Positions 15,120 through 27,900 are shown, counted from the stretch's first letter. The stretch is DNA of 36,485 bases from Planctomycetota bacterium (GCA_024711205.1 JANJTH010000354.1:1-36485), one strand, 5' to 3'. Numbers and translations are program-made. The notes: generated by a model from the letters alone, not told the origin.

Positions 15120-15225
15120 GGCGCATGCGCGAAGGGGCCTGCGGAGGGGGTCAGGAGGGGGGCGGAGAGGCCCGCCGGGGGCCCTGGGCAGGGGGGCTGG
15201 GGCACAAACCTGGGACGGGTGATGA
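15119..15225 (+). repeat. G-rich repeat E, copy 2
   Basis: Matches 14213-14319 almost base for base. It directly follows repeat copy C and ends at GGGTGATGA, 14 bases before the stop of the putative immunity gene (opposite strand). Its many G-runs could form G-quadruplexes on the plus strand. Confidence 0.85.
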
Positions 15226-15238
15226 TGACAGGCCAACA

Positions 15239-15910
15239 TCACGGCGGCGGAGTTTCCGGACAGCACGGGGGCGGCGTCGCTCCAGATGGGGGTGGCTCGC
15301 CTACGTCCGGTCCTTCAGAAGTGTGACACAGGGTTAGCGAGACCGCAAGGGTACAAGGGACAAGACTCCATGCTGCCATCTGAACAAGAACTCCGGGCGG
15401 TGGAGCGATCCCGATCGCCGAGTGGTCATAGACGTGCTGAACAACAACGTCTGGCCGACTTGCCACAAATGCGAAGATCGCCGTCATGGCCGCCCCCGAA
15501 GCAGCGCACCCGGCAGCAAGAGACGCAGGCCACGGCTTACGTGCCAAGTAGTTACTGATAAGGATCGACATGGCCAAAGATGCCCAGATGCCGAAGACTG
15601 GTGGCACCTCAAGGGCCATAGCGATATCTTCAATGACGAGGTGGGGACGCCCGAACGGCGCCGCACAGACCAGCACCACAAACGCTGGCCACACAAATGC
15701 AAAGACTACGTGAGCGGCCCACGGCGGAGATCGCTCGACCAGGGCGGACAAAGGAAGCGGCGCTAGCCCTAAAGCAAAGCACGCCAGCAACATGCGGGAT
15801 GACTGAAGCCACGCCAGGACAGTGAAATGACCAACCACCAACTGCACAACGGTACCCGCAACGGCAACCGCCACGGCTGACGCGAGAGCGTTAAGCACCC
15901 TCCGGCGCAT
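15239..15910 (-). CDS. Multi-pass membrane protein, probable immunity protein to the RHS toxin
   Basis: 223 residues, starting at ATG 15910, two bases after the RHS stop codon (15915-15913), so translation is probably coupled. Six hydrophobic segments are visible at about 5-27, 35-57, 65-86, 100-120, 125-146 and 165-190. Position, size and the lower GC shared with the adjacent toxin tip are what is expected of an RHS immunity gene; a membrane immunity protein would act where the toxin enters. I recognise no named family. Residues 197-215 are encoded by the reverse strand of repeat copy D (TSEGPDVGEPPPSG...), so the original C-terminus has been replaced or extended. The immunity role is inference from context. 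Confidence 0.65.
   Translation of the reverse strand: MRRRVLNALASAVAVAVAGTVVQLVVGHFTVLAWLQSSRMLLACFALGLAPLPLSALVERSPPWAAHVVFAFVWPAFVVLVCAAPFGRPHLVIEDIAMALEVPPVFGIWASLAMSILISNYLARKPWPASLAAGCAASGAAMTAIFAFVASRPDVVVQHVYDHSAIGIAPPPGVLVQMAAWSLVPCTLAVSLTLCHTSEGPDVGEPPPSGATPPPCCPETPPP
15266..15323 (+). repeat. Dispersed structured repeat, copy D (3' part), inside the immunity gene
   Basis: 58 bases match 15062-15119 with two mismatches, in the same orientation as copies A, B and C. The copy lies antisense within the 3' end of the immunity gene and supplies its Pro-rich tail codons. Hairpin 2 here has one mismatch (CCAGA with TCCGG). Confidence 0.85.
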
Positions 15911-15912
15911 CG

Positions 15913-18900
15913 CTAGCGCGATCCAGGAGTCGTGCGGAAGGGGTTGATTCCTTCCGCGGGAATGAAAAACGGGTTCGCGGACGGCTTGAGCCAGCGATAC
16001 TTCATCTTGAGCTTGTAGAAGCCACCCCCATTCCAAGGGACAAACCAGCCATCGTCCTTGACCATGAACTCGATTCGCTTGCCTTCGTCGTGTTCAGTCA
16101 TCTTCGCCGAAACGAAGCCGGAGGAGCTGGGCTGTCCCAACACACTGTACGTAAAGAAGTGCGCAAACTCATGGACAATGAGACCTGCGGCGTCCTTGTA
16201 GTCCTCGGCGTCCGTTTCCAAGAGGTCATGATTGAAATCCGGTCCGTCCAGGACAAGAGATCGGTCGGGTGCATCGCTGTCGTAGCCCAGGGCGACGCCC
16301 CGGAAGTTCGTCTGACTAGATCCCCAAGAACGAGTGGCCGATATGTAGATGTTGACGCGGTTCTTTGAGAGGAAGTCTGTTGCGCTAGTGGTGCCCAAAG
16401 CTAGGCCCTTGCCGTGGGCTTCGGCGAGGATCACGTTGTTGAGGTAGTTGGAGACCTCTGGATTGGTCTCTATCTGAAGCTCGGCATAGCGGACTGCTTG
16501 CGCGACGTCGATCGTGTAGTCGGCTTGTGACATGCCATGAAGAAAGTGAATGCAGAATCCCGTGCCTCGAAAGGCTTTCCGCATACTCCGGATTGCTTCC
16601 AGAGCATCGAAAACCACCCAATTGGGTCGCTGGCTGGCCAACGAGGCCTGCCAGATAGCATTGAGGTTCGTCTCGAAGGGCGCGAGGCTCTCGTCTGCAA
16701 TCTGCGCCGCTCTGGCTGGGGAGACTTCCAACCCCCAAGGATCCACCCCGTTGATCGGGTCGTTCCCGAACGCGCTGTACGCGTTCCCCAACTGCCCCGG
16801 GTCCCCCCAGATCCCGAGCGGGTCGCGACTCACCCACCGCCCGGCGCCCGCGTCCAGGTACCGCAGCCGGAAGAACCCCCACCCCGTTTCGCAGTCCCAG
16901 CGCCGCCCCTGGAAGCGCCACGGGTTGCCTGTCCCCCCGCCGCCCCCGACCGCGTCCCCGTCCGCGTCGGTGACCCGGACCTCCCCGTAGATCGACCGGT
17001 AGTCGTACCGCTCGACGACCCGCCCGCTCGCGTCGGTCAGCGCGACGACCGACCACACCGAGTTCGCCGCGGCGTAGTAGGTCTGCCCGCTCTTGCGCCA
17101 CTGCACGAGCTGGTCGACGTACAGCCCGCCCCACACCATGTCGGCGACCACGGCCCCGCTGGCCGCGTCGACCTCCTCCACCTCCTGCGCCCCGTCCCAG
17201 ACGTGCAGCACCCGCCGCGCGACCCCGTCGGCCGGGTCCACGTACGTCCGGTCCACGCGCCGCCCGCCTGCGTCGTAGCGGTACCGCCCCACGACCACGC
17301 CGTCGCTCACGCGCTCGACGCGCACGAGCCGGTCGAAGGCGTCCCACTCCAGCCGGTAGTCGCCCTGCCGGATCCGATTCCCGTTCGGGTCGTGCGTGAG
17401 CGCGTCGTCCCCCTGCACCTGCCCCGCGAGGCTCAGGCGCGTGAGCCGCGCCGCCTCGTTCATGAGGTCCGGCTGGTACTTCCCGTTCGCCCGCCGGTTG
17501 GTCGCCAGGACCTCCCCGTCCTGGACCCGCTGGACCCAGTTGCCCACGCCGTCGAACTGCCAGCTCGTCGGCGCGCGCCCCGCGTCCGAGCTGCCGCCCG
17601 TCCCCGCGTAGCTCACCTGCACGACCCGGTAGGCCGAGTCGTAGCCGTAGCTCTGCGTCCGCGCGACCTGCCCGCCGCCCGCCGCCGCGGTCCGGTCCCA
17701 CGTCGCCGTCTCGCTCGCCCTGCGGTTCGCCCGCGTCCACGCGTACCCGAACGACGCCACGTCCTGGCTGCCGGTGCCCGGGCCTTGCACGTTCGCGGGG
17801 CCCAGGTGCGTGAGCGCGGTCAGCCGCTTCGCCGGGTCGTACCCGAACTGCGTGAGCACGCCGTTGCCGGCCTCCGCGAGCAGCGGCCGCCCACCGAGCC
17901 ACTCGTGCCCCTGGATCGGCGCCCCGGTCCCCTGCTCGACGATCCGCAGGAGCCGATCGAGCCCGTCGTGCTCGTAGCCGATCGTCCTCCCCGACGAATA
18001 CGTCACGCTCGTCCGGTTCGAATCCAGATCGAACGTCCGCGCGATCGTCCGGTCGGCCGCCGCCGGCGCCGACAGCACGGCGATCGAGCCGCTCGTGGCC
18101 CCCGTGTAGGCGCCGACGTTCGTGGTCGCCTGCGCCCGCGTGCGCTCGAAGACCTGCCGGCCGAAGGAGTCCCACACGCAGCTCGTGACCACGTCGTCGC
18201 CCGGGTCCCCGGGGTCGTTCTGGTCGATCGCGAGCCGCAGGCGCGACAGCCCGTCGTACTCCCACGCCTGTACGCCCGTCGGCGCGACCTGCTGGCCCGT
18301 GCCCTCGAGCCCGAGCGCGAGCCGGCTCACGTCCTGCCGGCGCAGGCGCCCGATCGCGTCGAACGTCCGCTCGATCACGGTCCCGTTGCGGTCGATCGAC
18401 TGGACCGGCAGCGAGTCGCGCCCGTAGATCGTCCGCGAGGCCGTCCCGTCCGCCCCGAGCACGTACGTCGCCCGGTCCCGCGCGTCGTGGACCCAGCCCG
18501 TCGTGTTGCCGTTGTCGTCCGTCCGGCCCACGAGCCGCGAGTTCTTGTCCCACGCCTGCCGGATCGTGATCAGCCCGTCGGGGTTGGCCGGGTTGCTCGT
18601 GTCGAGCCCCGTGAAGACCCCGCCCAGGTCGAGCTGCCCGTTGCCGAGGCCACCCGCCTTGAGCAGGAGGTCCGTCTGCACCGGCCGCCCGATTCCGTCG
18701 TAGCGGCTGTGGACCACGTTGCCGTGGTCGTTGATCCAGCCGCCCCCGGTCGTCGTGAAGCTCACCGGGTCCGGCACCAGCGGCGCGCCCGACTGCGCGT
18801 CGGAGGCCGCGATCACGAGCCCGCGCGAGTCGTAGACGAGCCGCCCCGTCTGCCCGATCGGGTCCGTCGCCCGCACGAGCCGCCCGAGCGCGTCGTAGAC

Positions 18901-21900
18901 CGCGTGCGATCGGTACTCCTCCACCCCCGTGAGCACCGGCGACCGCTCGAACGTCCGCGACGAGACCGGCTGCCCGGCCTGGTTGTAGAGGTACTCCACC
19001 TCGTTGCGGACGTGCCCGGTCCCCGCCCGGCTCCCGAACGCCGGGCCGACGCCGCGCACGAGCCTCCCCGCGCCGTCCCACAGCGCCAGGCTCTCGTCGC
19101 CCTTCGGGTCGACCGCGCGGACGACGCGGCCGAGGCGGTCGAGCTCCGCGAACGACACGGCCTCCTCTTCGCCCACGGGCACCGGCCCGCCGAGCACCGG
19201 GATCGAGCGGTCCCAGGTCGAGCCGCTGAAGCTCCCCCCGTCCACGAACAGCCGGGCCTCCGTCCTGAACGCCCGGCCCACCTCGTCGTAGAACACCTCC
19301 TCCTCGAGCAGCCGCGGCTTGCCCTCGCTCGTCGGCCCCCGCCGCACGAACCGCACCCGCCGCCCCATGGGGTCGTAGACCGCGTCCCCGCAGTTGTCCT
19401 CCGCGTCCGTGACGCACAGCACCTCGTCGAACCCGTCGTAGCGCGTCCGCGTCACGTCGCCGGGGAAGCCCGGCCAGTGCGCCGGGTTGCGCTTCTCCGG
19501 CGACACGACGAGCTCCGGCACCCCGTTGATCGTGTGGTGGTACGTGACCACCGCCTGCTCCGACGACCCCCACCCGTCGATCGCCTGGAGCGGCAGGTCC
19601 CGCTCGTCCCACACGAACGCGACCCGGTTCCCCTCGGGCTTCGTCACCACCGACACGTTGCGGTTCGGGTCGTAGTCGACCCGCGACACGAGCACCCCCG
19701 GCGACGACACCGTGAGCGTCGCGTCGTCCGCGATCGGCTCGACCTCGGCCAGCGTGAGCACCGGCCCGTCGAGCAGGTCGTAGGCGACCTTCCGCGTCCA
19801 GTACGGGTTGCTCCCGACCGTGGCCGCCGTCCCGTCGCGCTCGCCCGCGTTCTCGAGGCGGACCTCGACCACGCGCCCGTTGCGGTCGTGCACGACGAGC
19901 GCCTCGTAGCCGAGCGCGCCCAGCCCCGCGAGCGCCGGCTCGTGCACGACCGGGCCCACGATCGCCGCCGCCGCCACGGTCGCCACGACCTCGTCGTACG
20001 CGTTGAAGGTCGCCCGGTGCTCGACCCCGCGCGGGTCGACGACCGCGAGCGGGTTGCCCCGCCGGTCGCGCCGGAACCGCGTCCGCACGCCCACGGGCGA
20101 GGCCGCCGACCCCGAGTTGCGCCCGGGGACCACGCCCACGCCCAGCAGGCTCGCGTCGCCCACGACCTCGCGCACGAAGCCCACGGGCCCCGTGGCGCCG
20201 CTCGGGTCGTCGCCCGGGCCCCCGTCGCCGAAGTAGGCGACCTCGTGGACGTTGCCCTCGGGGTCGATCGTCCGCACCGGCTGCCCGAAGCCGTTCCAGA
20301 GGAGCCGGGTCTCGATCGCCTGGGTCGTCCCGCCGTACAGCCCCGCGAGCAGCGTCTGCCCCGCCGCGAGCGTGACCGGCGGCGCCCGTGCGAGCACCGG
20401 GTCGCCCCGCGTCCGGCCGTCGTCGCTCGCGTCGCCGTTCAGGTCGCCGAGCCCCAGGTCCACCCCGGCCTCGAGCAGGAGCGCCGCCACCTCGGGCTCG
20501 GAGACCCCGAGCTCGGTCGCGAGCGCGCCCAGGACCACGCCCGGCGCCCCCTGCTGGTAGTCGAAGAACGTCGTCTGCGTGTAGCGCTCGCGCGTCACGA
20601 GCCCGCCCGTCTGCGGCACGTAGTGGTCGTCGAAGGCCCGCGGGTCGGTGATCGCGCGGACCCCGTTGTAGATCGGCTCGTAGGCGAGCTCCCAGCGCCG
20701 CGGCCGCACGCCCCCTCGCGTGTCGCCGCGCGCGTCGGGCTCGTCCTGCTGCGCGAGCAGGTTGCCGGCTCGCAGCGGGTCGAGCCGGTCGAGCACCCCG
20801 TCGCCCGGCCGGAACGCGTAGCGCGGGTCGTCCTCGGGCTGCGTGTCCTCCGGGTCGTCGTAGTCCCCGTCGCCGTTCGCGTCGATCCCCGCCGTGAGCG
20901 CCCCGTCGCCGTTCAGGTCCTCGTCGCCCCAGACCCAGCGCGAGCGCCGGCCCGACGGGTCCACGCGCACGAGCAGCCGGCCCTGCCGGTCGTAGACCAG
21001 GGTCCGCTCGAAGTAGTCCGGGTCCTGCCCGTAGCCCGTGCCCCGCGGGCGCAGGTTGCGGTTGGCCCAGGCCCGCACCCGCACGCACTGCTGCTGCGCG
21101 TTGTGGAAGTACTCCGACAGGTTGCCGTTGCGGTCGAGGACCGTCGTCTTCCAGGCCGGGTGGTTGAGCGACGCGCCGGCCGGGACCGCGAGCCGCTCGT
21201 AGGCGAAGTGGATCGTGCCTCCGGCCTCCTGCGGCGTCGCCTGCCCCGTCCAGGCCGGAAGCTGGCTCGTCCCGCCCCAGCGCTGCTCGGTCACCCGCGC
21301 GAACGAGATCAGGTCAGGGTCCGTGCCGTAGCGGTTGCGCGTGCGCGCGAGCGGCTCGAGGAGTGCCTCGTCCTCGAGCGCGAAGGGCGACAGCGCCGCG
21401 AGCCCCGCCGCCTCGACCGGGGCGACCACGTGCGTGAGCAGGTGGTTCAGCCGCTCGTCCGCGAACCCCCGCGTGTAGCCGTAGACCTCGCTCCGGCCGC
21501 CCGCCTGGACCTGCTCGGGGAGCGGGAGCGGGTCGCCCTCGGTCGTGAGCGTGTTGTCGGGGCCTGTGACCCGCACGAGGTCGCCGAACAGGCCGTACTC
21601 GTAGGTGACCCGCCGGCCCATGAAGTCCTGGAGCGCCACGAGTCGCCCGAACGGGTCGTAGCTGAAGTCCACGGCTCGCCCGAGCGCGTCGATCGCGCGC
21701 ACGAGCCGTGAGGTGCTCAGGAGGGCGTACTCGAAGCGGAGCGCCTGCCCGTGGCGGTCGACGATCCGGTCGAGGGCCCCGGGGGCGGAGGGCGCGTCGA
21801 GCGGCCGGAACACGACCCGGGTCCCGTCGGGGTTGCGGATCGTGACCTCGCCCGTGTCGGGGCCCGTGGGGTTGCCGGCGGCGTCGGTCTCGGAGAAGGA

Positions 21901-24900
21901 CAGGCGGACGAAGTACTCGTCGGGCGCCCGGTAGGTCCCGTCGGGCTGGCGCCGGAACGTGTCGGTGCGGGCCGAGCCCGTGACCCAGGCCAGGTCGCCC
22001 GAGGGCTCGCGCACGAGCCGCTGGTCGTAGCCGTGGTTCCAGCGCTGCCCGAGCGGGCCCGTGTAGAGCACGAAGCTCTTGTAGGTCCGCGAGAGCACGA
22101 ACGACGGCCCGCGCGGCGCGGGGACCACGAGGTCGACGCGGGACTCGACCTTGCCGCCGTTGCTCAGGAGGACGGGGTTCGTGAGGAACCAGACGTGGAA
22201 GCTCAGGCTCGCGATCACCTGCGGGCCGTCGGGGGGGCAGGGCTTCGTCGAGGCCCTCGTGTCCGCGCCGAAGCTCGCGTCGTTCACCGCCTCCTGGGGG
22301 AACACGGCCACGACCGTCCCGTCGCGGACCTCGAACCCGTCGGGCAGGAAGACCTCCGAGGCCCCGAGCAAGACCGACTCGGGCTCGCCGCTCGAATCGG
22401 CGAAGATCCCGAAGCCGCAGATCAGGACCTGGAACGGGACGTTCTGGAACACCTGCACGTCGAGCGGCACGTTGCCGTTCGCGTCCGTCTCGAGGACGGC
22501 CCGCGGCCCCTGTCCGTTGACGGACGCGAAGGGTTGCGTCTCGTCGATCGGCGCCAGCGGCACGACCTTGACGACCACGAGCATTCCGTCGACGACCACG
22601 AGGGAGTAGCTCCCCGGCCCGCCGGCGGGGTCCGCCTCCGGGCGCGCGTGGCGGATGCCGGCCGACGCCTCGAGCCGGAGGTCCTGCGTGAGCTCGACCC
22701 CGCTCACGACCACCGCGTCCGGAGCGTCCGCGAGGGCGTCCCACCGATCGAGGATCTGGCCGATCGAGTCGGTCACGGTCACCTGCGTCCGCTCGCCCGC
22801 GACCTCGAAGTCGCCGACTTCGACCGCGACCTGGCCGTTCGCGTCGGCGACCGTCGTGACCACGACCTCCCCGGGACCGAGCTCGATCTCGTCGGCCGAA
22901 GCGCCCGTGACCCGCGCCTTGGGCGGGCGAGTGACCCCGCCCGAGGGGCCCGCCGCGGCCTGGGTCGACAGGTGGACCCGGACCGTCTCGCCGGGGCTCG
23001 CCTGGGCGGTCCGAGATCGCCTGCTCCAGGGGGCGGTCCCGTCCGGCGCGGCGCTCTTGCCGCAGGTCGTCTGCAACGTCGGCGTCGTCGGCGGGTCGCC
23101 AGGTCCCGGGGTCGGCGGCGCGGGCAGGGCCGGGCGCTCGCGGCGGACCGTGATCCCGATCGCCCCGCTCGGGGCCGAAATGCCCCCGTCCGGCCCCTCG
23201 GCCGTCACGTGCAAGGTCGACGGCCCGTCCGCCGGCAGGACGATCGCCGTGCTCCAGGCCCCGCTCGAGTCGATCGAGGCGACCCCGTTCGTCCGGTGCC
23301 CGTTGATCCACACGCGCGCGACGTGGTCCGCGGGCCCCGTGCCCGAGACGAGCAGCGTCGTCTGGGTCAGGACCGCCGCGATCGTCGTCCCGTCGAGCGG
23401 CGAGACGATCGCCGGCGCCGCGGGCGCGGTCGCTCCCAGCGGCGGGCGGGTCGTGAAGACGATCCCGGTCGTCTGCGCGAGCGGGTTGCCGGCCAGGTCG
23501 CGGAGGTGCGGGTGGATCGCCACGCCGCAGGCGACGCCCGACGGCAGCGCGGTCGTGGGCTGCACGACCACCGTCCGCCCGTCCGGCGCGAGGGACACGG
23601 TCGCCGCTGTCGCGCCGCCCGGGGCGAGCGTCACCGACACGGTCGCGCCCGTGACCGACGCGGGGTCGAGGGCCTCGTCGAAGGTCAGGAAGATCTGTCC
23701 GACCGAGGACGGCTCGACGAGCCCCGCCCCGTCGCTCGGGAAGCTCGAGACGAGCCGGGGCCCCGCCAGGTCCGGTCCCGCGGCCACACGGTAGGCCGCC
23801 AGGAACGGGCTCGTCCCCGGGGCGTCCGGCGCCTGGTCGAAGGCGAGCGGCGAGTCGGCCGCGGAGAGCTCGGACAGGACCCGCAGCTCGAGCTCGGCCC
23901 CTGACGGCAGCGGGCTCGTCGGCGTGACCACGAGCGTCCGGTCCACGAGCACGTAGGTCACCGGCAGGACGACCTCGCTCGCCGGGCCGGCCTGGCGGTC
24001 GACGAGGAGGACCGAGGCCGCGAGCGCGCCCGGGTCCGCCGTGGGCGCCCGCGTGAACGTGAGCTCGAAGCGCGCGTCGGCCGGGACCTCGAGCGCGCCC
24101 GGCGCGGGCGCGACCGCCTCGACCTGGAACGAGCGCAGGATCGTCGCCGAGACGACCCCGCCCCGCTCGGGGCGCGAGGTCCCGCCCAGCACGGGCGCGA
24201 GCCGGAGCTGGACGTCGGCCAGCGCCACGTCACGCACGTCGTGCCCGGCGTCCCACAGGATCACGTGCCGCTGCCCGAGTGGCGTGCCCGGTCGAGCGTT
24301 CAGGGCCCCGGCCGCGACCGTGAGCGGCGCCCAGGTCTGGCCGCCGTCGCGCGAGAGCTCCGCCACGACGTCGACCGGCAGGACGTCCGCCACGACCTCG
24401 AAGTAGACGGGCACGTACCGGCGGCTGATCACGGGTGGGACCTGGAGCACCGACACGACCGGGTCGTCCTCGACCTCGGTCGTCTGCCAGAAGCCCGCGA
24501 CCAGGGCGCGTCCGCTCCCGTTGGCGCTCCCGCTGGCGCCGGAGCCGGGGCTCGTGCCCGCCGGCGGCCCGAACGCCGTCGCCTCGCCGAGCGACCAACC
24601 GAGGGCTCCGCCGCCGGCGACGGCCTCCCCGCTCGCCCCCGCGATCGGGGCGAGCGTGGCCTGGAGCCGGCGGCGCGTGATCCGGAGCGTCCCGAAGTCG
24701 GTCGCCACGTCCTCCGGGAAGAGCGGCAGGAGCGGGCCCGAGCGGAACTGCTCGCCGTCGACGACGACCTCGAGGACGATCGGGCTGCCCGCCTCGAGCG
24801 TGAGCTGGGCCGAGCGATACAGCCCGGCGCCAGCGTGCGGCATGGGCTCCTGCCGGCCGCCGGTGCTCTCGGTGAAGACAGCGCTCACGCTCGCGCTCGC

Positions 24901-27900
24901 GATCGGGCTCCCGTCGCCGCGCAGCACCTCGACCTGGAGCGTCGTGGTCACGGGCCGCGTCAGGTCGTCGAGCGACGCCAGCTCGGAGCCCTTGACCCGC
25001 GCCGGCGCGCTCGGGTTGCCGAGCAGGTCGAGCGCGATCACCCGAAGCGCCGTCTGCTCGCCCGTGGGCGTGGGCACCGTCAGTTCGAGGGACGGCGCCC
25101 CGCCCGGGAGCCGCCCAACCTCGACCCACGTCTCGCCGTCCTCCGTGCGCTCGACGACGTACTCGGCCAGGCCGACGCCCGCGTCGGTCGAGCCGGTCCA
25201 GCGGAGCGTCGTCGTCGGCGCGAAGGGGTGCGGGCCCGCGACCGGGATCCCCGGCCGCGTCGGCCCCGTCGCGTCGAGCGCGAAGGTCGTCGTCGCCCGG
25301 GACGTCGTCCCGGGCGGCACCGGCTGCCCCGGCACGACCCCGTTGCCGAGTGCGTCGGCGATCGAGACCGTGACCTCGTGCGGCCCGTCCGCGAGCGGGA
25401 GCGCGGGCGTCCAGGAGACCCCCGTCGAAGAGACGAGCGCCTCGGCCGTGCGGTCGACGCCGTCGACGAACAGGCGCGCCGTCGCCAGGTCCAGGCCCAC
25501 GCCGGGGCTCGTCCCGCCCGCCGGCCCCACGGGCGGGTCGCTCCAATCGAAGCGGATCGTCGGCCTGGCGTCGGCGGACGTCGTGCCCGAGGGCGGCGCC
25601 TGCGCCAGGGCGACGACCGGCGCCGTGCGGTCCACGAAGATCGATCGCTCGGCCGTGGCCTGCGTGCCCGCCCCGTCGGCGATCCGGAGCTCGAGCTTCC
25701 ACGCGCCCTCGCCGAGCGCCTGCGCGAGCGACATGCCCGCGGCCGTGACCGTCGCGTCGGCGGTCACGTCCGCGACGGCGCCCGTCGGGTCGGTCCGGAG
25801 CACGCGCACGGTGCCCAGATTCACGCCCGAACCGCTGTCCGAGAACGTCGCCACGAAGGCGACCGACGCGACCGCGGTCGTCGGCCCGGCGGGGTCGGAG
25901 GCGAGCCCCTCGATCACGGGGGCGAAGTGGTCCTGGGTGAAGACCACCGTCGCGCTGGAGGCGTGGTTCGCGGGGTCGACCGCGGCGTACGGGTCGGCCG
26001 CCTCGACGACGAGCGTGTGCGGCTGGTCGTGCAGCACGCGCGCGACCTGCGCCTCGAACGTGTAGTGCCGCCGGCCCGAGATCGTGCCCTGGGAGGTGAG
26101 CTGGACGGGGAGGATCGCGCCGTCGAGCCGTACGACCACGCTCGACACGTCCGTCAGGTCCGAGATCGCGGCGGCGACGAGGAACGGCCCCGGCCCGAGC
26201 GTCTGCCCGGGCGTCGGCTGCGTGACGACGACCGCCGGCGGGCTCGTGTCGACGTCGACCTGGCCGCTCGACGTCGTGCCCACGTTCCCGGCGGCGTCGC
26301 GGACGACGAGGTCGTAGACGTAGCGGTCGTCGGGGGGCGACGGGTCGGTGACGAAGAACGACGTCGGTCCTGGGCCGGACAGCGGTTGGTTCGTGACCGT
26401 GTGCGTGGCCCCTGTGCTCGCGTCTCGGCGGACCACAGAGAGCTCCGTCAAGCCCGCAGCCGGCACGAACTGCGGCATGGCGCCCTCCGCGACCGCGACC
26501 TGGAGGGTCACGGAGCCGCCGGGCGCGGTGACGAGGCTCGTCTGCGAGAGCACGCTGACCGACGGCGGGCTCACGTCGAATAGGTACTCGGACGAGAGCT
26601 GGGAGTCCGCCTGCCGCCCCGCCAGGTCGACCGCGCGCACGAAGTAGCGGATCGAGTCGTTGCGCATGGGGCTCGGCGAGGTGAACTGCGCCACGGAGCC
26701 CGCTTGCTGCGCGACGAGCACCTGCGGCGAGCCCGCGGACCGCGGGATTTCCCAGAGCTCCAGGCGCGCGATCCCGACGTCGTCGGTCGCCGAGGCGAAG
26801 ATCGTCGTGGGCGTGTTGCGGACGAACGGGCCGCCGTCGGAGGTCGCCGTGACGGTGGGGGCGGCGAAGTCGTAGGTGACGGTCAAGTCGTTCGTGATGT
26901 ACGCGATCAGCCCGGCTGGGCGAGGACGAAGAGCGAAGCGGATCCTCTGCGTGCTCGGCGAAGTCGGGAGCGAGACCGAGACGGTCGAGCGGTAGCCGTT
27001 GGCCGCGTGCAGGTCGAACCGGTCGCCGTAGAACTGCCGGCTCGCGAACCGCAGATTGACGGGGTCCCAGAGCTCGCTCTGGAGCTGGAACGGGCCCGGA
27101 GTCGTCGGGTTCGTGAGCGAGACGACCACGTCGAACTCCCCCGGGACCGTGACCGACGGGCCGACCAGGGTCGCCGCGAGCTGGCCTGCGAAGTGCCCGT
27201 AGACCGACTGCTGCGTCGGGGCGCCGCCGGCGTAGAGGAGCGAGAGCGCGTACGGTCCGCCGCTCGCCAGGGCGCCCGAGGGCACCTGGAAGTGGAAGGG
27301 CGAGCCAGGGACCTGGGCCAGGGGGATCCCGTTCAGGGTCGCGCCGAGGGGCTGGACGCCACCCGCGAGCGGGACGAAGAACACGTCGGAGCCGATCGTC
27401 GGGTCGGTCCACGTCAGGAGCTGGGTCCCCAGGCCCACGGGCGTGGGGCCGTGGGTCGCGGGCGCCGACCCGGAGAGGATCACGACCGCGTCGTCGATCA
27501 GCACGGCGTAGTCGAGCCGCGCAGGTCGGCTCGTGTCGCCGGTCACGGCCAGGACGCCGTCCAGGCGCAGCACGCCGCCCGCGACCTGGGTCGAGAGCGC
27601 GCCGAGCGTCTCGGCGCCGCCCACGGCGAAGGCTCGCGCGATCGGGACCTCGGGCAGGACAAGGTCGGTCGTGAAGGGCACGGCCCAGCCCAGGGTCACC
27701 GCCGCGCCGACCGTCGGGAGCCCCGGGACCTGGCCCTCGGCCCAGCCCCCACCGGAGGCGACCGGCAGCGGGGTCGCGGTCCAGGCGCCCGTGGCCGGGT
27801 CGAGCTGGAGCCAGGGCACGACGGCTCCGGTGGGCAGCCCCGTCGCGTTCGGGACGCGGACCTCGACCGTGCCGTCGACGACGACGCCTTCGGGCTGAAG

